This document shows positions 35,123 to 44,636 of a DNA stretch of 56,616 nt, piece after piece. Made by a program: the position numbers and the translations under genes. The notes beneath the pieces are model-generated. The model was not told where the DNA came from. It searched no databases and saw only the letters and a list, made by a program, of their open reading frames with translations. The stretch covers positions 3,501 to 60,116 of the forward strand of contig NZ_OENA01000061.1 in the NCBI RefSeq assembly GCF_900239185.1. The letters run 5' to 3'. Source of the stretch: Tenacibaculum finnmarkense. GTDB lineage: Bacteria; Bacteroidota; Bacteroidia; Flavobacteriales; Flavobacteriaceae. The stretch's first letter is position 1, and the number at the start of each line of letters is the position of its first letter.

Positions 35123-37306
35123 ATGAAACATAAGTACTTTTTTAAATTACTGATAGGAATTCTTTTTTTATCAGCAATAAAAATAAACGCACAAACAACA
35201 GGTGATATTATTTTTACAGGTTTTAATGCCGATGGCGATAAAGATTTTTCTATTGCTATACTAGCCCCTATTCCTGCAAACTCTACGCTTTATATTTCTG
35301 ATAAAGAAACCGATGGGCTTGGAGGCTTTACCACTGGAGAAGGAAGTTTAACCTGGCTTACAGGTAGCAATGTAATTCCGGCGGGAAGCGTTGTCACTTT
35401 TACAGATATTGACAATGCTACTAACCCTAATTTTGGAGCATCAATAGGTAGTATTACAAGGATTGGAGGTTTTAACTTAACCACCACCACAAAAGACGCT
35501 CTTTTTATTTATATTGGAACTGATGTTAATACTCCAATAACTTTTATTACTGCACTTCAAATAGGAAACGATACCACTCAGCTTGGAACTTATAATGCCG
35601 ATGGTATTACCCTAAAAGGAACAGGTTTAAAAAAAGGCGTTTCTATTATTACTTTTGATGCTTCTGCAACCCCTGATGGTGCTGTTTATAAAGGAGATAA
35701 AACAGGACAAAATTCTTTTGCTGATTATTATTCTTTAATTGCTGATGTTGAAAATAATTGGACAAATGTCGTTAATGGAAATGGAGAATTATTACTTCCT
35801 TTTTCTTCGGATACATTCTCTATTATCAATGCTACTTGGAACGGAAATACCGACAATAATTGGACAACAGCCACCAACTGGAATTCAGGAAATATTCCTA
35901 CAAATACGAGTGATGTTTTAATTCCTAACGGGCTTAATAAGTACCCGACAATAACAAATGCGACAACAGTAAAAGGAATTACAATCGAAAATGGCGCTTC
36001 TTTAATTGCAAATTCAAATGTTACAGGAACAGTTATTTACCAAAGAGCTTTAACTGCTAATTGGCATTTGGTTAGCTCACCTGTTACAGGAGAAACCACC
36101 GATAATTTAATAACAAATCACATTTTTGCTCAAGCAACTGCTGGCGGTCGAATAGGAATTGCGCCTTATAAAAACGATGGAACTACCTGGAATTATCAGA
36201 CAAAATCATCCGAAGAAAACATCGAAAAAGGAGCTGGTTTTTCTGTAAAACTAGCTACCGCTGGAAATTTAAAATTTAGAGGTGAAATTAATCATTTAAC
36301 CGTAAACACCCCTGTTACAAAAAACGAAAATGGCTATAATTTAGTTGGAAATCCCTACACTTCGTACTTAAATAGCAACACTTTTTTAACTCAAAACAAC
36401 AGTATTCTAACCGCTCAAACTATTTGGATTTGGAACGGTACTAATTATGAAACAAAAGTTGCTGCCGATGCGTTTATTTTAGCACCTGCACAAGGTTTTT
36501 TTATGGAAGCTAACGCTGCCGGAAACATCTCTTTTAACAGTACTAATCAGCAACATCAAACAACCGATACTTTTAAAAGAAGCAGCCGAACAGAAATACA
36601 TCTAAGCGCTACCGATAATACGACGAATAAAAAAAGCAAGACCAAATTATACTATATAAAAGGTACTACAACAGGTTTTGATAATGGTTACGACGGAGCG
36701 CAATTTAAAGGATTTTCAAGTGATTTTTCAATAACGACACAGTTAGTTTCTCAAAATAAAGGTGAAAATTATGCCATTCAATCTTTACCTATCAATACCA
36801 TGGAAAATACCGTTATTCCAATACATTTAAAAGCAAATACGGGTAATGAAATTATGTTTTCGGCAAACTCAATGAATTTACCAACTAATATGAATGTTTA
36901 TTTAGAAGATAAAATCAATGGGGTTTTTACGAATTTATCAGAAGAAAATTATACGGTTGTTCTAAACAGTAATACATCACAATTTTATCTTCACACAAGC
37001 GATAAAAACCCAAAAATTAACGCTATTCAAGAAAACTTAAATAAAAACACACAAAATGTAGCTATTTATGCGTCAGCAGATAAAACACTAACAATTAAAG
37101 GTTTAGCATCAACAAATTTTTCAGAAAATACTTCAAAAAATGCTTCTATAAAAATCTATTCTATTTTAGGAGAAAAAATTATCAGCAAGCAATTTAAAAC
37201 AGCAGCTATAAACGTAATTCAACTACCTAAAACATCAAAAGGAATTTATATTATTAAGTTAAATTCTAATTTAGGTAAAATTACTAAAAAAATTATCTTA
37301 AACTAA
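35123..37306 (+). CDS. secreted protein with T9SS type A C-terminal sorting domain
   Basis: 727 residues. Signal peptide ends in INAQ (residue 24). The N-terminal roughly 200 residues (TGDIIFTGFNADGDKDFSIAI and on) form a beta-rich domain reminiscent of lamin-tail-like or adhesin domains. A linker (WNGNTDNNWTTATNWNSGNI) follows, then beta-sandwich sequence with a GYNLVGNPYTSYL motif. The last 75 residues match the type A sorting domain (IKIYSILGEKIISKQF, GIYIIKLNS, ending KKIILN). So it is exported to the surface by the T9SS. Followed five bases later by the gene for a 52-residue exported peptide. Confidence 0.85.
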   Translation: MKHKYFFKLLIGILFLSAIKINAQTTGDIIFTGFNADGDKDFSIAILAPIPANSTLYISDKETDGLGGFTTGEGSLTWLTGSNVIPAGSVVTFTDIDNATNPNFGASIGSITRIGGFNLTTTTKDALFIYIGTDVNTPITFITALQIGNDTTQLGTYNADGITLKGTGLKKGVSIITFDASATPDGAVYKGDKTGQNSFADYYSLIADVENNWTNVVNGNGELLLPFSSDTFSIINATWNGNTDNNWTTATNWNSGNIPTNTSDVLIPNGLNKYPTITNATTVKGITIENGASLIANSNVTGTVIYQRALTANWHLVSSPVTGETTDNLITNHIFAQATAGGRIGIAPYKNDGTTWNYQTKSSEENIEKGAGFSVKLATAGNLKFRGEINHLTVNTPVTKNENGYNLVGNPYTSYLNSNTFLTQNNSILTAQTIWIWNGTNYETKVAADAFILAPAQGFFMEANAAGNISFNSTNQQHQTTDTFKRSSRTEIHLSATDNTTNKKSKTKLYYIKGTTTGFDNGYDGAQFKGFSSDFSITTQLVSQNKGENYAIQSLPINTMENTVIPIHLKANTGNEIMFSANSMNLPTNMNVYLEDKINGVFTNLSEENYTVVLNSNTSQFYLHTSDKNPKINAIQENLNKNTQNVAIYASADKTLTIKGLASTNFSENTSKNASIKIYSILGEKIISKQFKTAAINVIQLPKTSKGIYIIKLNSNLGKITKKIILN

Positions 37307-37311
37307 AAATC

Positions 37312-37470
37312 ATGAAAAAAACACCCGAAAACATTTCTAGAAAAGAGGCGTTAAAAAAAATAAAAAACTATGGTAAGTATGCTAGCTTAACCGCTTTAGG
37401 GACTTATTTAATATTAAATCCTCAAAAAGCGCAGGCAGCTAGCTTAGCTCCTCCTGGCAATAAATTTTAA
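37312..37470 (+). CDS. small exported peptide, 52 residues
   Basis: ATG at 37312, five bases after the upstream stop, TAA at 37468-37470. It has a basic N-terminus with SRKEALKK (weakly like a twin-arginine motif), a hydrophobic middle (YASLTALGTYLILN), and a cleavage-type AQA before ASLAPPGNKF, so the mature part may be only about ten residues. I recall similar small genes beside T9SS-exported proteins in flavobacteria, but know no function. Followed by a terminator, so it is cut off from the TetR gene. Confidence 0.65.
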   Translation: MKKTPENISRKEALKKIKNYGKYASLTALGTYLILNPQKAQAASLAPPGNKF

Positions 37471-37488
37471 AACAACCTATTTTACCTC

Positions 37489-37518
37489 AAAAAACCCTCG
37501 AAATTTCGAGGGTTTTTT
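37489..37518 (+). terminator. terminator after the small-peptide gene
   Basis: A perfect palindrome: AAAAAACCCTCGAAA and TTTCGAGGGTTTTTT. Confidence 0.93.
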
Positions 37519-37567
37519 AGTTCTAGCAAACAATTAAAATTATTTTAACACAAAAACACTCTTAATT

Positions 37568-37595
37568 AATAGTATTAGTATTACTATTACATTTG
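37568..37595 (+). promoter_or_regulatory. promoter with overlapping inverted-repeat operator for the tetR-export operon
   Basis: AATAGTA (37568-37574) and TACTATT (37582-37588) form an inverted repeat with a seven-base spacer. It ends on the first base of TACATTTG (37588-37595), a TAnnTTTG minus-7 box. A dimer bound here would block RNA polymerase, as expected for autorepression by the TetR-type protein. Confidence 0.65.
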
Positions 37596-37613
37596 CAGAT
37601 ATACTATTTATTT

Positions 37614-38297
37614 ATGAAAAATTTTCTATCAAATATTAAAATTGAAATTCCTATAGGCATCTATATTAAAGATCCTGAAACTTCTTCATTAGGAAAAAAA
37701 ATTATTGAAAATAGTATCAAATTAATCGAAGAAATCGGTTTTGAAAGTTTCAATTTTAAAAAGCTAGGTAAATTAATCGGCTCTAATGAAAGTTCTATTT
37801 ATCGATATTTTGAAAGCAAACACAAACTACTTATCTATTTAACTTCCTGGTATTGGGGCTGGGTGCAATATCAATTAGTTATAGAAACGTATAGCATTCA
37901 TAATTCCGAAGAAAAATTAATAAAAGCGATTCAAATACTCACCAAAACAACCGAACAAGACAGTAATTTCTCACATATTAATGAGGTTTTATTAAACTTA
38001 ATTGTAATTAATGAAAACTCAAAGTCATATTCTACAAAAGAAGTAGATACCGAAAATAAAGAAGGTTTTTTTAAATTATATAAAGAAGTTGTAAAGCGTT
38101 TAGCCGATATAATAACCAATTATAATAACAACTATAAACACCCGCTTACACTAGCAAGTACGGTTATTGAAGGTGCTTTACATCAGCAATTTATAAAGCA
38201 AAATTTTAAGTCGCTAACAAATTGCGATAAGACTACTTCTCCAACTTCATTTTTTATCGATTTAACTCTTAATACGCTTTCAAATGGCAGAAAATAA
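37614..38297 (+). CDS. TetR family transcriptional regulator
   Basis: 227 residues from ATG 37614; the longer frame from TTG would start inside the promoter. The helix-turn-helix lies near residues 44-72 (FNFKKLGKLIGSNESSIYRYF, with the typical YRYF-x-K end). The C-terminal ligand domain is not specific. Its end overlaps the ABC transporter gene by 14 bases, so the two are coupled. It probably represses its own operon through the inverted repeat at the promoter. Confidence 0.85.
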   Translation: MKNFLSNIKIEIPIGIYIKDPETSSLGKKIIENSIKLIEEIGFESFNFKKLGKLIGSNESSIYRYFESKHKLLIYLTSWYWGWVQYQLVIETYSIHNSEEKLIKAIQILTKTTEQDSNFSHINEVLLNLIVINENSKSYSTKEVDTENKEGFFKLYKEVVKRLADIITNYNNNYKHPLTLASTVIEGALHQQFIKQNFKSLTNCDKTTSPTSFFIDLTLNTLSNGRK

Positions 38298-39948
38298 CCC
38301 ATTAACACCTTGGAAACGGTTTTTAGGACTTTTAAAATTAGAAAAAAAAGATATTTTACAAATATCTTATTATGCCATATTTGAAGGAATTGTAGCATTA
38401 TCACTTCCTTTAGGAATACAGGCAATTATCAATTTATTACAAGGTGCACAAATTTCGGCATCGTGGGTAGTTCTTGTAATATTAGTTACAGGCGGTGTGG
38501 CTTTTAGTGGCGTATTAAAACTCATGCAAATTAGAATTATTGAAACCATACAACAACGTATTTTTACAAGAGCCTCTTTAGAGCTTAGCTATCGTTTTCC
38601 TAAAATAAAAATGAGCGAATTACGAAATTATTATCCACCGGAATTAGCCAATCGTTTTTTTGATACACTTACTATTCAAAAAGGAATTTCAAAAATTTTA
38701 ATTGATGTTCCTTCGGCGTTTTTACAGATAATTTTTGCACTATTATTATTATCTTTTTACCATACTTTTTTTATTTTATTTGGTCTTTTACTACTCTTAT
38801 TAATTTATATTGTATTTAAATACACGGCAAAAATTGGCTTAGAAACCAGTTTAAAAGAATCTAAAAACAAGTATAAAGTAGCGCATTGGCTACAAGAAAT
38901 AGCCAGAACAATTATCAGTTTTAAAGTAGCAGGAAAAACAACACTTTCCTTAGATAAAAGCGATGATTTAGTGAGTGATTATTTAAAATCAAGAGACAGT
39001 CATTTTAAAATATTAATCATTCAATATATTCAAATGATTAGTTTTAAAGTAATTGTTACCGCTGGTTTGTTATTGATGGGTGGTTTTTTAGTATTAAATC
39101 AACAAATGAATATCGGACAATTTGTTGCCGCAGAAATAATTATTTTACTGATAATAAGCTCTGTGGAAAAATTAATTTTAGGCTTAGAATCCTTTTATGA
39201 TGTGCTTACTTCTATCGAAAAATTAGGGCAAATTATTGATAAACCCATCGAGAATCAACAAGGAAGTACTGTCAGCGATACCAAAGCTTTCAAAATTGAA
39301 ATACAAAATATTTCCTACACCATTTTTAAAGGAGAAAGACTTATTTTAAAAGATATTTCGTTCCATATCGAACCCAATGACAGAATATTAATTCAAGGAG
39401 AAAGTGGCGCAGGAAAATCAAGCTTAATACAGCTTATCGCAGGAATTACAACCCCTACCGCTGGAAATATTTTTGTGAATGATTTATCTATAAAAAGCCT
39501 ACAAATTAATAATTATAGAGCGTATTTAGGAATGTCATTATCCGAAGAAAATCCGTTTGAAGGAAGCATTCGAGAAAATGTAACTTTTGGAAATACCGCA
39601 ATTTCAGATGATGAAATTTATACTGTTTTTGAAATTGTTGGCTTAACCGATTTTTTAAAATATCAAGAAAACGGCTTAGAAACCCAACTAAAACCCGAAG
39701 GAAAACATATTGGTTATACCATTTCTAAAAAAATTATTCTAGCAAGAGCGATTATCAAAAAGCCAAAACTTTTAATTTTAGAAGATCCTTTAGACCAATT
39801 TGAAAAGAAAGAAGCCAAAAAAATTATCGATTTTATTACAAGCCCTTCCCAAAAATGGAGCTTAATTATTGTAAGCAGTAACGATAAATGGGAAGAAAAA
39901 TGTACTAAAAAAATTACGCTTCATAAAGGTAAAATTATTAACAAATAA
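38284..39948 (+). CDS. ABC exporter (membrane domain fused to degenerate ATPase domain)
   Basis: 554 residues: about six membrane helices in residues 30-300, then an ATPase domain from about 335. Walker A (GESGAGKSS, near 372) and Walker B (LLILEDP, near 496) are intact. The Q-loop position reads GMSLSEENPF without Gln, the LSGGQ signature is replaced by YTISKK, and the H-loop reads VSSNDK without His. There is no N-terminal peptidase domain. With the HlyD-type adaptor and TolC-type protein that follow it forms a type I export set. Substrate unknown. Confidence 0.85.
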   Translation: MAENNPLTPWKRFLGLLKLEKKDILQISYYAIFEGIVALSLPLGIQAIINLLQGAQISASWVVLVILVTGGVAFSGVLKLMQIRIIETIQQRIFTRASLELSYRFPKIKMSELRNYYPPELANRFFDTLTIQKGISKILIDVPSAFLQIIFALLLLSFYHTFFILFGLLLLLLIYIVFKYTAKIGLETSLKESKNKYKVAHWLQEIARTIISFKVAGKTTLSLDKSDDLVSDYLKSRDSHFKILIIQYIQMISFKVIVTAGLLLMGGFLVLNQQMNIGQFVAAEIIILLIISSVEKLILGLESFYDVLTSIEKLGQIIDKPIENQQGSTVSDTKAFKIEIQNISYTIFKGERLILKDISFHIEPNDRILIQGESGAGKSSLIQLIAGITTPTAGNIFVNDLSIKSLQINNYRAYLGMSLSEENPFEGSIRENVTFGNTAISDDEIYTVFEIVGLTDFLKYQENGLETQLKPEGKHIGYTISKKIILARAIIKKPKLLILEDPLDQFEKKEAKKIIDFITSPSQKWSLIIVSSNDKWEEKCTKKITLHKGKIINK

Positions 39949-39961
39949 AGCAACAGAAGTA

Positions 39962-41317
39962 ATGTTACATATTTCAAATAATAGTATTTCTAATCAAATT
40001 GATTTGAGTAATTTTAAATCAGGAAAAAAAATATTTAAAAAAGAACATCATAAATTATTCAGAAAATTTTTACTTTTCTTTTTATTGATGTTAATCATAA
40101 CGCTATTTTTACCTTGGACTCAAAATGTTTCTAGCACAGGTAATGTAACAACTTTAAAGCCGAATCAACGTCCGCAAACCTTGCAATCTCAAATTCCTGG
40201 AAGAATTGAACAGTGGTTTGTACAAGAAGGTGATTTTGTAAAAAAAGGCGATACTATTTTAAGAATATCCGAAGTAAAAAGCAATTATTTCGATGCAAAA
40301 CTTGCCGAAAGAACAGGAAATCAATTAAATTCTAAAAGTCTTTCTGGAAAATCATATCAAAATAAAATAAGTGCTTTAAAAAGACAAATTTCAGCGATAA
40401 AAAACGAACAAAAATTAAAATCGGAACAAGCAAAAAACAAATTACAACAAGCTTACTTAAAAGTTAAAACCGATAGTATTGATTTAGAAACCGTTGTTTT
40501 AAAACAAAATATCGCCAAAATTCAATATGATAGAACTTACACTTTACAACAAGAAGGTTTAAAAGCTACTAAAGATGTGGAAGAAAAAAGTGCAAAACTT
40601 CAAGAATTTTCAGCTAAAGTTATTTCTCAAAAAAATAAATTATTAGCTTCCAAAAATAATAGTATCAATGCTAAATTAGCTATTTCGGGCGTTATAGCTA
40701 GTTATACTGATAAATTATCAAAAGCAAAAAGTAGTTTATATACTGCTGAATCTGGCGCATACGAAACAGAAGTTCAAGTTTCTAAATTACAAACAAATTT
40801 AGCTAATTATAATAAAAGAAGCTCTTTATTATACATTACCGCTCCGCTTGATGGGTATATTAACAAGGCGATAAAATCAGGGATTGGAGAAACTTTTAAA
40901 CAAGGTGAACCACTGATAAACATGATGCCTTCACAGTACGATTTGGCAGTAGAAATGTATATAAAACCCATCGATTTACCCTTAATACACACCAACGAAA
41001 AAGTGCGTGTTCAGTTTGATGGTTGGCCTGCAATTGTTTTTAGTGGCTGGCCTAATATGTCGTCAGGAACTTATGAAGCAAAAATTATTGCGATCGAAAA
41101 CTTTATTAGCAGTAACGGCAAATACAGAGCCTTAATTGTTCCTGACAATAATGAACATCCATGGCCAAAAGCCATTAGAGTTGGCTCGGGAGCAAAAACA
41201 ATTGCGCTGCTAGAAAATGTACCTATTTGGTATGAATTATGGCGACAAATTAACAGTTTTCCGCCTAATTTTTATCAACCAAACACAAAAAAAACCGATT
41301 CTAAGAAAAAGAAATAA
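39962..41317 (+). CDS. HlyD-type periplasmic adaptor
   Basis: 451 residues. One membrane helix near residues 35-55 (LLFFLLMLIITLFLP), then a lipoyl-like domain (STGNVTTLKPNQRPQTLQ and IPGRIEQWFVQEGDFVKKGD), a long alpha-helical hairpin (about 110-265), the second lipoyl half (APLDGYINKAIKSGIGE) and a C-terminal beta domain. It links the inner-membrane ABC exporter to the TolC-type channel. It starts 13 bases after the transporter gene; its last base is shared with the next ATG. Confidence 0.88.
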   Translation: MLHISNNSISNQIDLSNFKSGKKIFKKEHHKLFRKFLLFFLLMLIITLFLPWTQNVSSTGNVTTLKPNQRPQTLQSQIPGRIEQWFVQEGDFVKKGDTILRISEVKSNYFDAKLAERTGNQLNSKSLSGKSYQNKISALKRQISAIKNEQKLKSEQAKNKLQQAYLKVKTDSIDLETVVLKQNIAKIQYDRTYTLQQEGLKATKDVEEKSAKLQEFSAKVISQKNKLLASKNNSINAKLAISGVIASYTDKLSKAKSSLYTAESGAYETEVQVSKLQTNLANYNKRSSLLYITAPLDGYINKAIKSGIGETFKQGEPLINMMPSQYDLAVEMYIKPIDLPLIHTNEKVRVQFDGWPAIVFSGWPNMSSGTYEAKIIAIENFISSNGKYRALIVPDNNEHPWPKAIRVGSGAKTIALLENVPIWYELWRQINSFPPNFYQPNTKKTDSKKKK

Positions 41318-42723
41318 TGAAAAATATATCCTTTTTATATCTATTTATAAGTGTTGTTTCCTTTTCTCAAAATATGCCTAACAACACACTTTCTTTAGAA
41401 GAAAGTTTAGGATATATAAAAAAACACCATCCTATTATAAAGCAAGCAAAACTTATTGTTAATACAAATCAAGCAAAATTATTAAAAGCTAGAGGTAGTT
41501 TTGACCCTAAAATTGAAGTTGATTACAGTAATAAAAACTTTAAAAATACCGAGTATTATAAAACATTGGTTTCCTCTTTTAAAATTCCTACTTGGTATGG
41601 TATTGAGCTAAAAGCTAGTTATCAAAACAATTCAGGTAAGTATTTAAACCCTCAATATAAAACTCCTAAAAATGGTTTATATAATGTAGGAGTATCTGTT
41701 CCGTTAGCTAAAAATTTATTTATCAATAAAAGAATGGCTACGTTAAAAAAAGCCAAAATATATACCAAACAAAGTAAATTAGAACAACAATTATTAGTTA
41801 ATACTGTTTTGTTTGATGCTATTTCTGCATACTTAAATTGGACACAATATTATCAACAATATAGTGTATTTAAAAATTATTATGCCAATGCAATTACAAG
41901 ACACAAAAATGTTATTAAAAATTTTAAAGCAGGCGATAAAGCTGCTGTAGATACTTTAGAAACAAGTATCAACTTAGAAAACAGAAAATTAGATTTAGAA
42001 AAAGCACGTATTAAACATTTAAAATCAAAGTTAGCTTTTTCGAATTATTTGTGGATTAATAATAATATTCCGATGGAATTAAAAAACAACATGATTCCTG
42101 ATATTGCAACATTTTCTAAGATTGATAAATTATTAAAAACAGTCGAAATTAATTTAGATGAAAATAATATAGAACAACATCCGAAGTTAAAATTATTAGC
42201 CTTAAAAAAGAATAATTTACAGATAAATAAACGATTAAAAATAAATAATTTATTGCCAAAAATAGATTTTCAGTATAATTTATTATCATCAGAAGTACAT
42301 AATTTTGATGATTTTAGTACTTTTAACGTTTCAAATTACAAAAATTCGTTGCAAGTTAGTGTGCAGTTATTTTTAAGAAAAGCTAGAGGTGATTTAAAAA
42401 TTGCAAAAATAAAATTACAAGATTTAGATTTTGAAATTTCAGCAACAAAAATAATTTTGCAAAATAAGATTAAAGCGACCAAACAAGAAATTGTATCGTA
42501 TCAAAAACAACACAATATCTTAAAAAACTTAGTGAATAATTATAAAACAATCGTTAAAAGCGAAGAGCGAAAATTTTCGTTAGGTGAAAGCTCTTTATTT
42601 TTAATTAATTACAGAGAAGTTAAACTGATTGAAACGAATTTAAAAGCCATCAAAAATGAATATGAATACGCTAAAACAAAAAGTAAGCTACTTAAATTAT
42701 TAGGGAAATTAACAAATATCTAA
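41317..42723 (+). CDS. TolC family outer-membrane protein
   Basis: 468 residues. Signal peptide ends near SFSQ (residue 18). The repeat structure of TolC proteins is visible: LSLEESLGYIKKHHPIIKQA at the start of the first half, long helices, and strand segments (FDPKIEVDYSNKNFK). It forms the outer-membrane exit of the export system. It overlaps the adaptor gene by one base. Confidence 0.85.
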   Translation: MKNISFLYLFISVVSFSQNMPNNTLSLEESLGYIKKHHPIIKQAKLIVNTNQAKLLKARGSFDPKIEVDYSNKNFKNTEYYKTLVSSFKIPTWYGIELKASYQNNSGKYLNPQYKTPKNGLYNVGVSVPLAKNLFINKRMATLKKAKIYTKQSKLEQQLLVNTVLFDAISAYLNWTQYYQQYSVFKNYYANAITRHKNVIKNFKAGDKAAVDTLETSINLENRKLDLEKARIKHLKSKLAFSNYLWINNNIPMELKNNMIPDIATFSKIDKLLKTVEINLDENNIEQHPKLKLLALKKNNLQINKRLKINNLLPKIDFQYNLLSSEVHNFDDFSTFNVSNYKNSLQVSVQLFLRKARGDLKIAKIKLQDLDFEISATKIILQNKIKATKQEIVSYQKQHNILKNLVNNYKTIVKSEERKFSLGESSLFLINYREVKLIETNLKAIKNEYEYAKTKSKLLKLLGKLTNI

Positions 42724-42737
42724 AAGATACTTATTAA

Positions 42738-43394
42738 ATGTTAAACGAATTATACAAGTTCCGATTTAAAATATTTTTATTTTCACAATTAACACTTTTA
42801 TTTGGAGCCCTTGTTTTTCCTATCCAAATTTATGATACTAAAATATCGCCTGTACTACATCTTTTCAATTTAAGTACAGGCTTATTTTTACTTCATAAAA
42901 AGAAAAAAACCTTTTGGCTAGTACTTCTTTTACTCTTACTAGCCACCCTGTCTTTTAGTTTAGATATATTTGACAAAGCGGGAAGACACTTTGTTGATAT
43001 CTTAAGAATTAGCTCTTATTTTATCTTTCATATTGTTGTAACTAGAGAATTAATTATTCAAGTCTGGAATACTAAAAACATCGATCAAAAAACAATTTTA
43101 GGTCTAATTAGTGGTTTTATATCGCTTGGTTTTATCGGTTTTTTTATCTGTTTACTTGTTGAAATTTTTTATCCAGGTTCTTTTAGCTTCCCCGAAAATG
43201 GTATTTCAACCATTCAAAACTTAATGTATTTTAGCTATATAACACTGCTAACCATTGGCTATGGCGAAATTTTACCCGAAACTGTTTTGGCTCAAAAAGC
43301 CGTGGTATTTATCGGTTTAATAGGACAAATATATTTAGTCGTTTTAATGGGGATTGTTATCGGTAAGTATATCAACCAAGAAAAAACATCCTAA
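42738..43394 (+). CDS. two-pore-helix-type potassium channel-like protein
   Basis: 218 residues with about six hydrophobic segments. The C-terminal pore segment reads LTIGYGEILPET: the K+ selectivity motif TxGYG followed by Glu, then a last helix, as in Ion_trans_2 channels. It lacks a cytosolic RCK domain. The gene follows the TolC gene by 14 bases and may belong to the operon, though a link between a channel and the exporter is not obvious. Convergent with the ACMSD-like gene. Confidence 0.8.
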   Translation: MLNELYKFRFKIFLFSQLTLLFGALVFPIQIYDTKISPVLHLFNLSTGLFLLHKKKKTFWLVLLLLLLATLSFSLDIFDKAGRHFVDILRISSYFIFHIVVTRELIIQVWNTKNIDQKTILGLISGFISLGFIGFFICLLVEIFYPGSFSFPENGISTIQNLMYFSYITLLTIGYGEILPETVLAQKAVVFIGLIGQIYLVVLMGIVIGKYINQEKTS

Positions 43395-43433
43395 AATATT
43401 TTGCTAAATATCCTTCTAAAAACGCTCCAAAAA

Positions 43434-44519
43434 TTAGCCTAAAATCTTTGTAATTAAATCTTGTTTTGCTTTTTGATCATCACCAAATAACCAACGCAAG
43501 GTATTATCTTCCCAAATTTCGTTATATTGTTTTTGATTGATAATATCTCTATCAATAGCCAAATCTAATAATTTCCCAGGATAAGAAGACTGCGCATCAC
43601 TTTCCATTTCTCCTAACGGATACGGGTCATCTAAGCCCATAATAATTTGATTAGAACCCTGTCTGTCAATCATTAACTTTAACGAATCGGTATCATGTAC
43701 CAAAGTATCAAAGAAAATATTTGGATGCCCAACCGCCTTTCTAGGATGCGTTTTCCCTTCAAATAAATCAGGACGACCGTCAAAACCTTGAATACGTCTT
43801 CCTAAATTCATTTGTGCCAATTGTCCGCCGTGTGCAAAACAAGTTCTGATATTTTTAAAACGCTCCTGCATCCCGTTTAACGTATAAAAATGATAGGCAT
43901 CACCACATTGCGCCAACATCCAAATTAAATGAAAACGCCAATTGGTATTTTCTAATTTTATCATTTTATCGCCATCATACGGATGAATTTCAATGGCTAA
44001 TTTATATTTATCTGCTAATTCAAAAATTGCATCATTTTCTTTATCAAAAACGCAACGCCACTGCCCTATCGAATCCATAAAATGCGTTGGCAAACACAAA
44101 ACTTTTAAGCCTAATTCTTCCACACAACGCTCCATTTCCCACAAAGCACCCTGAATAAAACCAGGATGTACTACAAAACCGCAGGTAAATTTATCAGGAT
44201 GATCGTGTTGTACTTTTGCGTTAAAATCGTTTTGAAAACGCAAAGCTTTTTTCATTTCTTCCAAACGCAATCCGTTACCATATAATTGTGATAAATTTAA
44301 AACCACCGCATGATCTAACTTATTTTTTTCCATCCAACGTAATTTCTCATCTAAGAAAAAACTAGAATCTGTTACCGGGCGTTTCCAACCTTTTTGTAAC
44401 ATGTGTTTACGCTCATCATCCACCCAAAAAATTTCTTTTTCCTTCATAAAATCAGGAATTTGTTCAGGATAAGGCAATAAATGAGAATGTCCGTTTATGC
44501 GTAGTTTACGTTTTTCCAT
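43434..44519 (-). CDS. ACMSD-like amidohydrolase (2-amino-3-carboxymuconate-6-semialdehyde decarboxylase)
   Basis: 361 residues, amidohydrolase fold. The HxH metal site is in NGHSHLLP (residues about 8-15); other ligands appear in CFAHGGQLAQ and GLDDPYPLGE. The family removes the carboxyl group of ACMS, the ring-cleavage product of 3-hydroxyanthranilate, and thus draws the pathway away from quinolinate and NAD. It is downstream of the dioxygenase gene that makes its substrate. A repeat element sits between the two. Confidence 0.85.
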   Translation of the reverse strand: MEKRKLRINGHSHLLPYPEQIPDFMKEKEIFWVDDERKHMLQKGWKRPVTDSSFFLDEKLRWMEKNKLDHAVVLNLSQLYGNGLRLEEMKKALRFQNDFNAKVQHDHPDKFTCGFVVHPGFIQGALWEMERCVEELGLKVLCLPTHFMDSIGQWRCVFDKENDAIFELADKYKLAIEIHPYDGDKMIKLENTNWRFHLIWMLAQCGDAYHFYTLNGMQERFKNIRTCFAHGGQLAQMNLGRRIQGFDGRPDLFEGKTHPRKAVGHPNIFFDTLVHDTDSLKLMIDRQGSNQIIMGLDDPYPLGEMESDAQSSYPGKLLDLAIDRDIINQKQYNEIWEDNTLRWLFGDDQKAKQDLITKILG

Positions 44520-44554
44520 CTTTTATATAAATAATTTTTTGTGATGATTTTTTT

Positions 44555-44610
44555 TGTCAATTCGAATGATTTTAAAGACTAAAAGAAATTAAAATTGTAT
44601 CGAGAATTTA
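44555..44610. repeat. partial copy of the 148-bp inverted-repeat element
   Basis: Matches the left arm at 26773-26829 with about three substitutions, all G to A. The right half is missing, so it is a truncated copy. It lies between two kynurenine pathway genes. Confidence 0.8.
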
Positions 44611-44636
44611 ATAGGATATATTTTATTAGAAAGTAA

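Noticed and set aside
37593..37613. TTG start for the TetR regulator
   Set aside because: The TTG lies within the minus-7 promoter box; the ATG at 37614 is the proper start.
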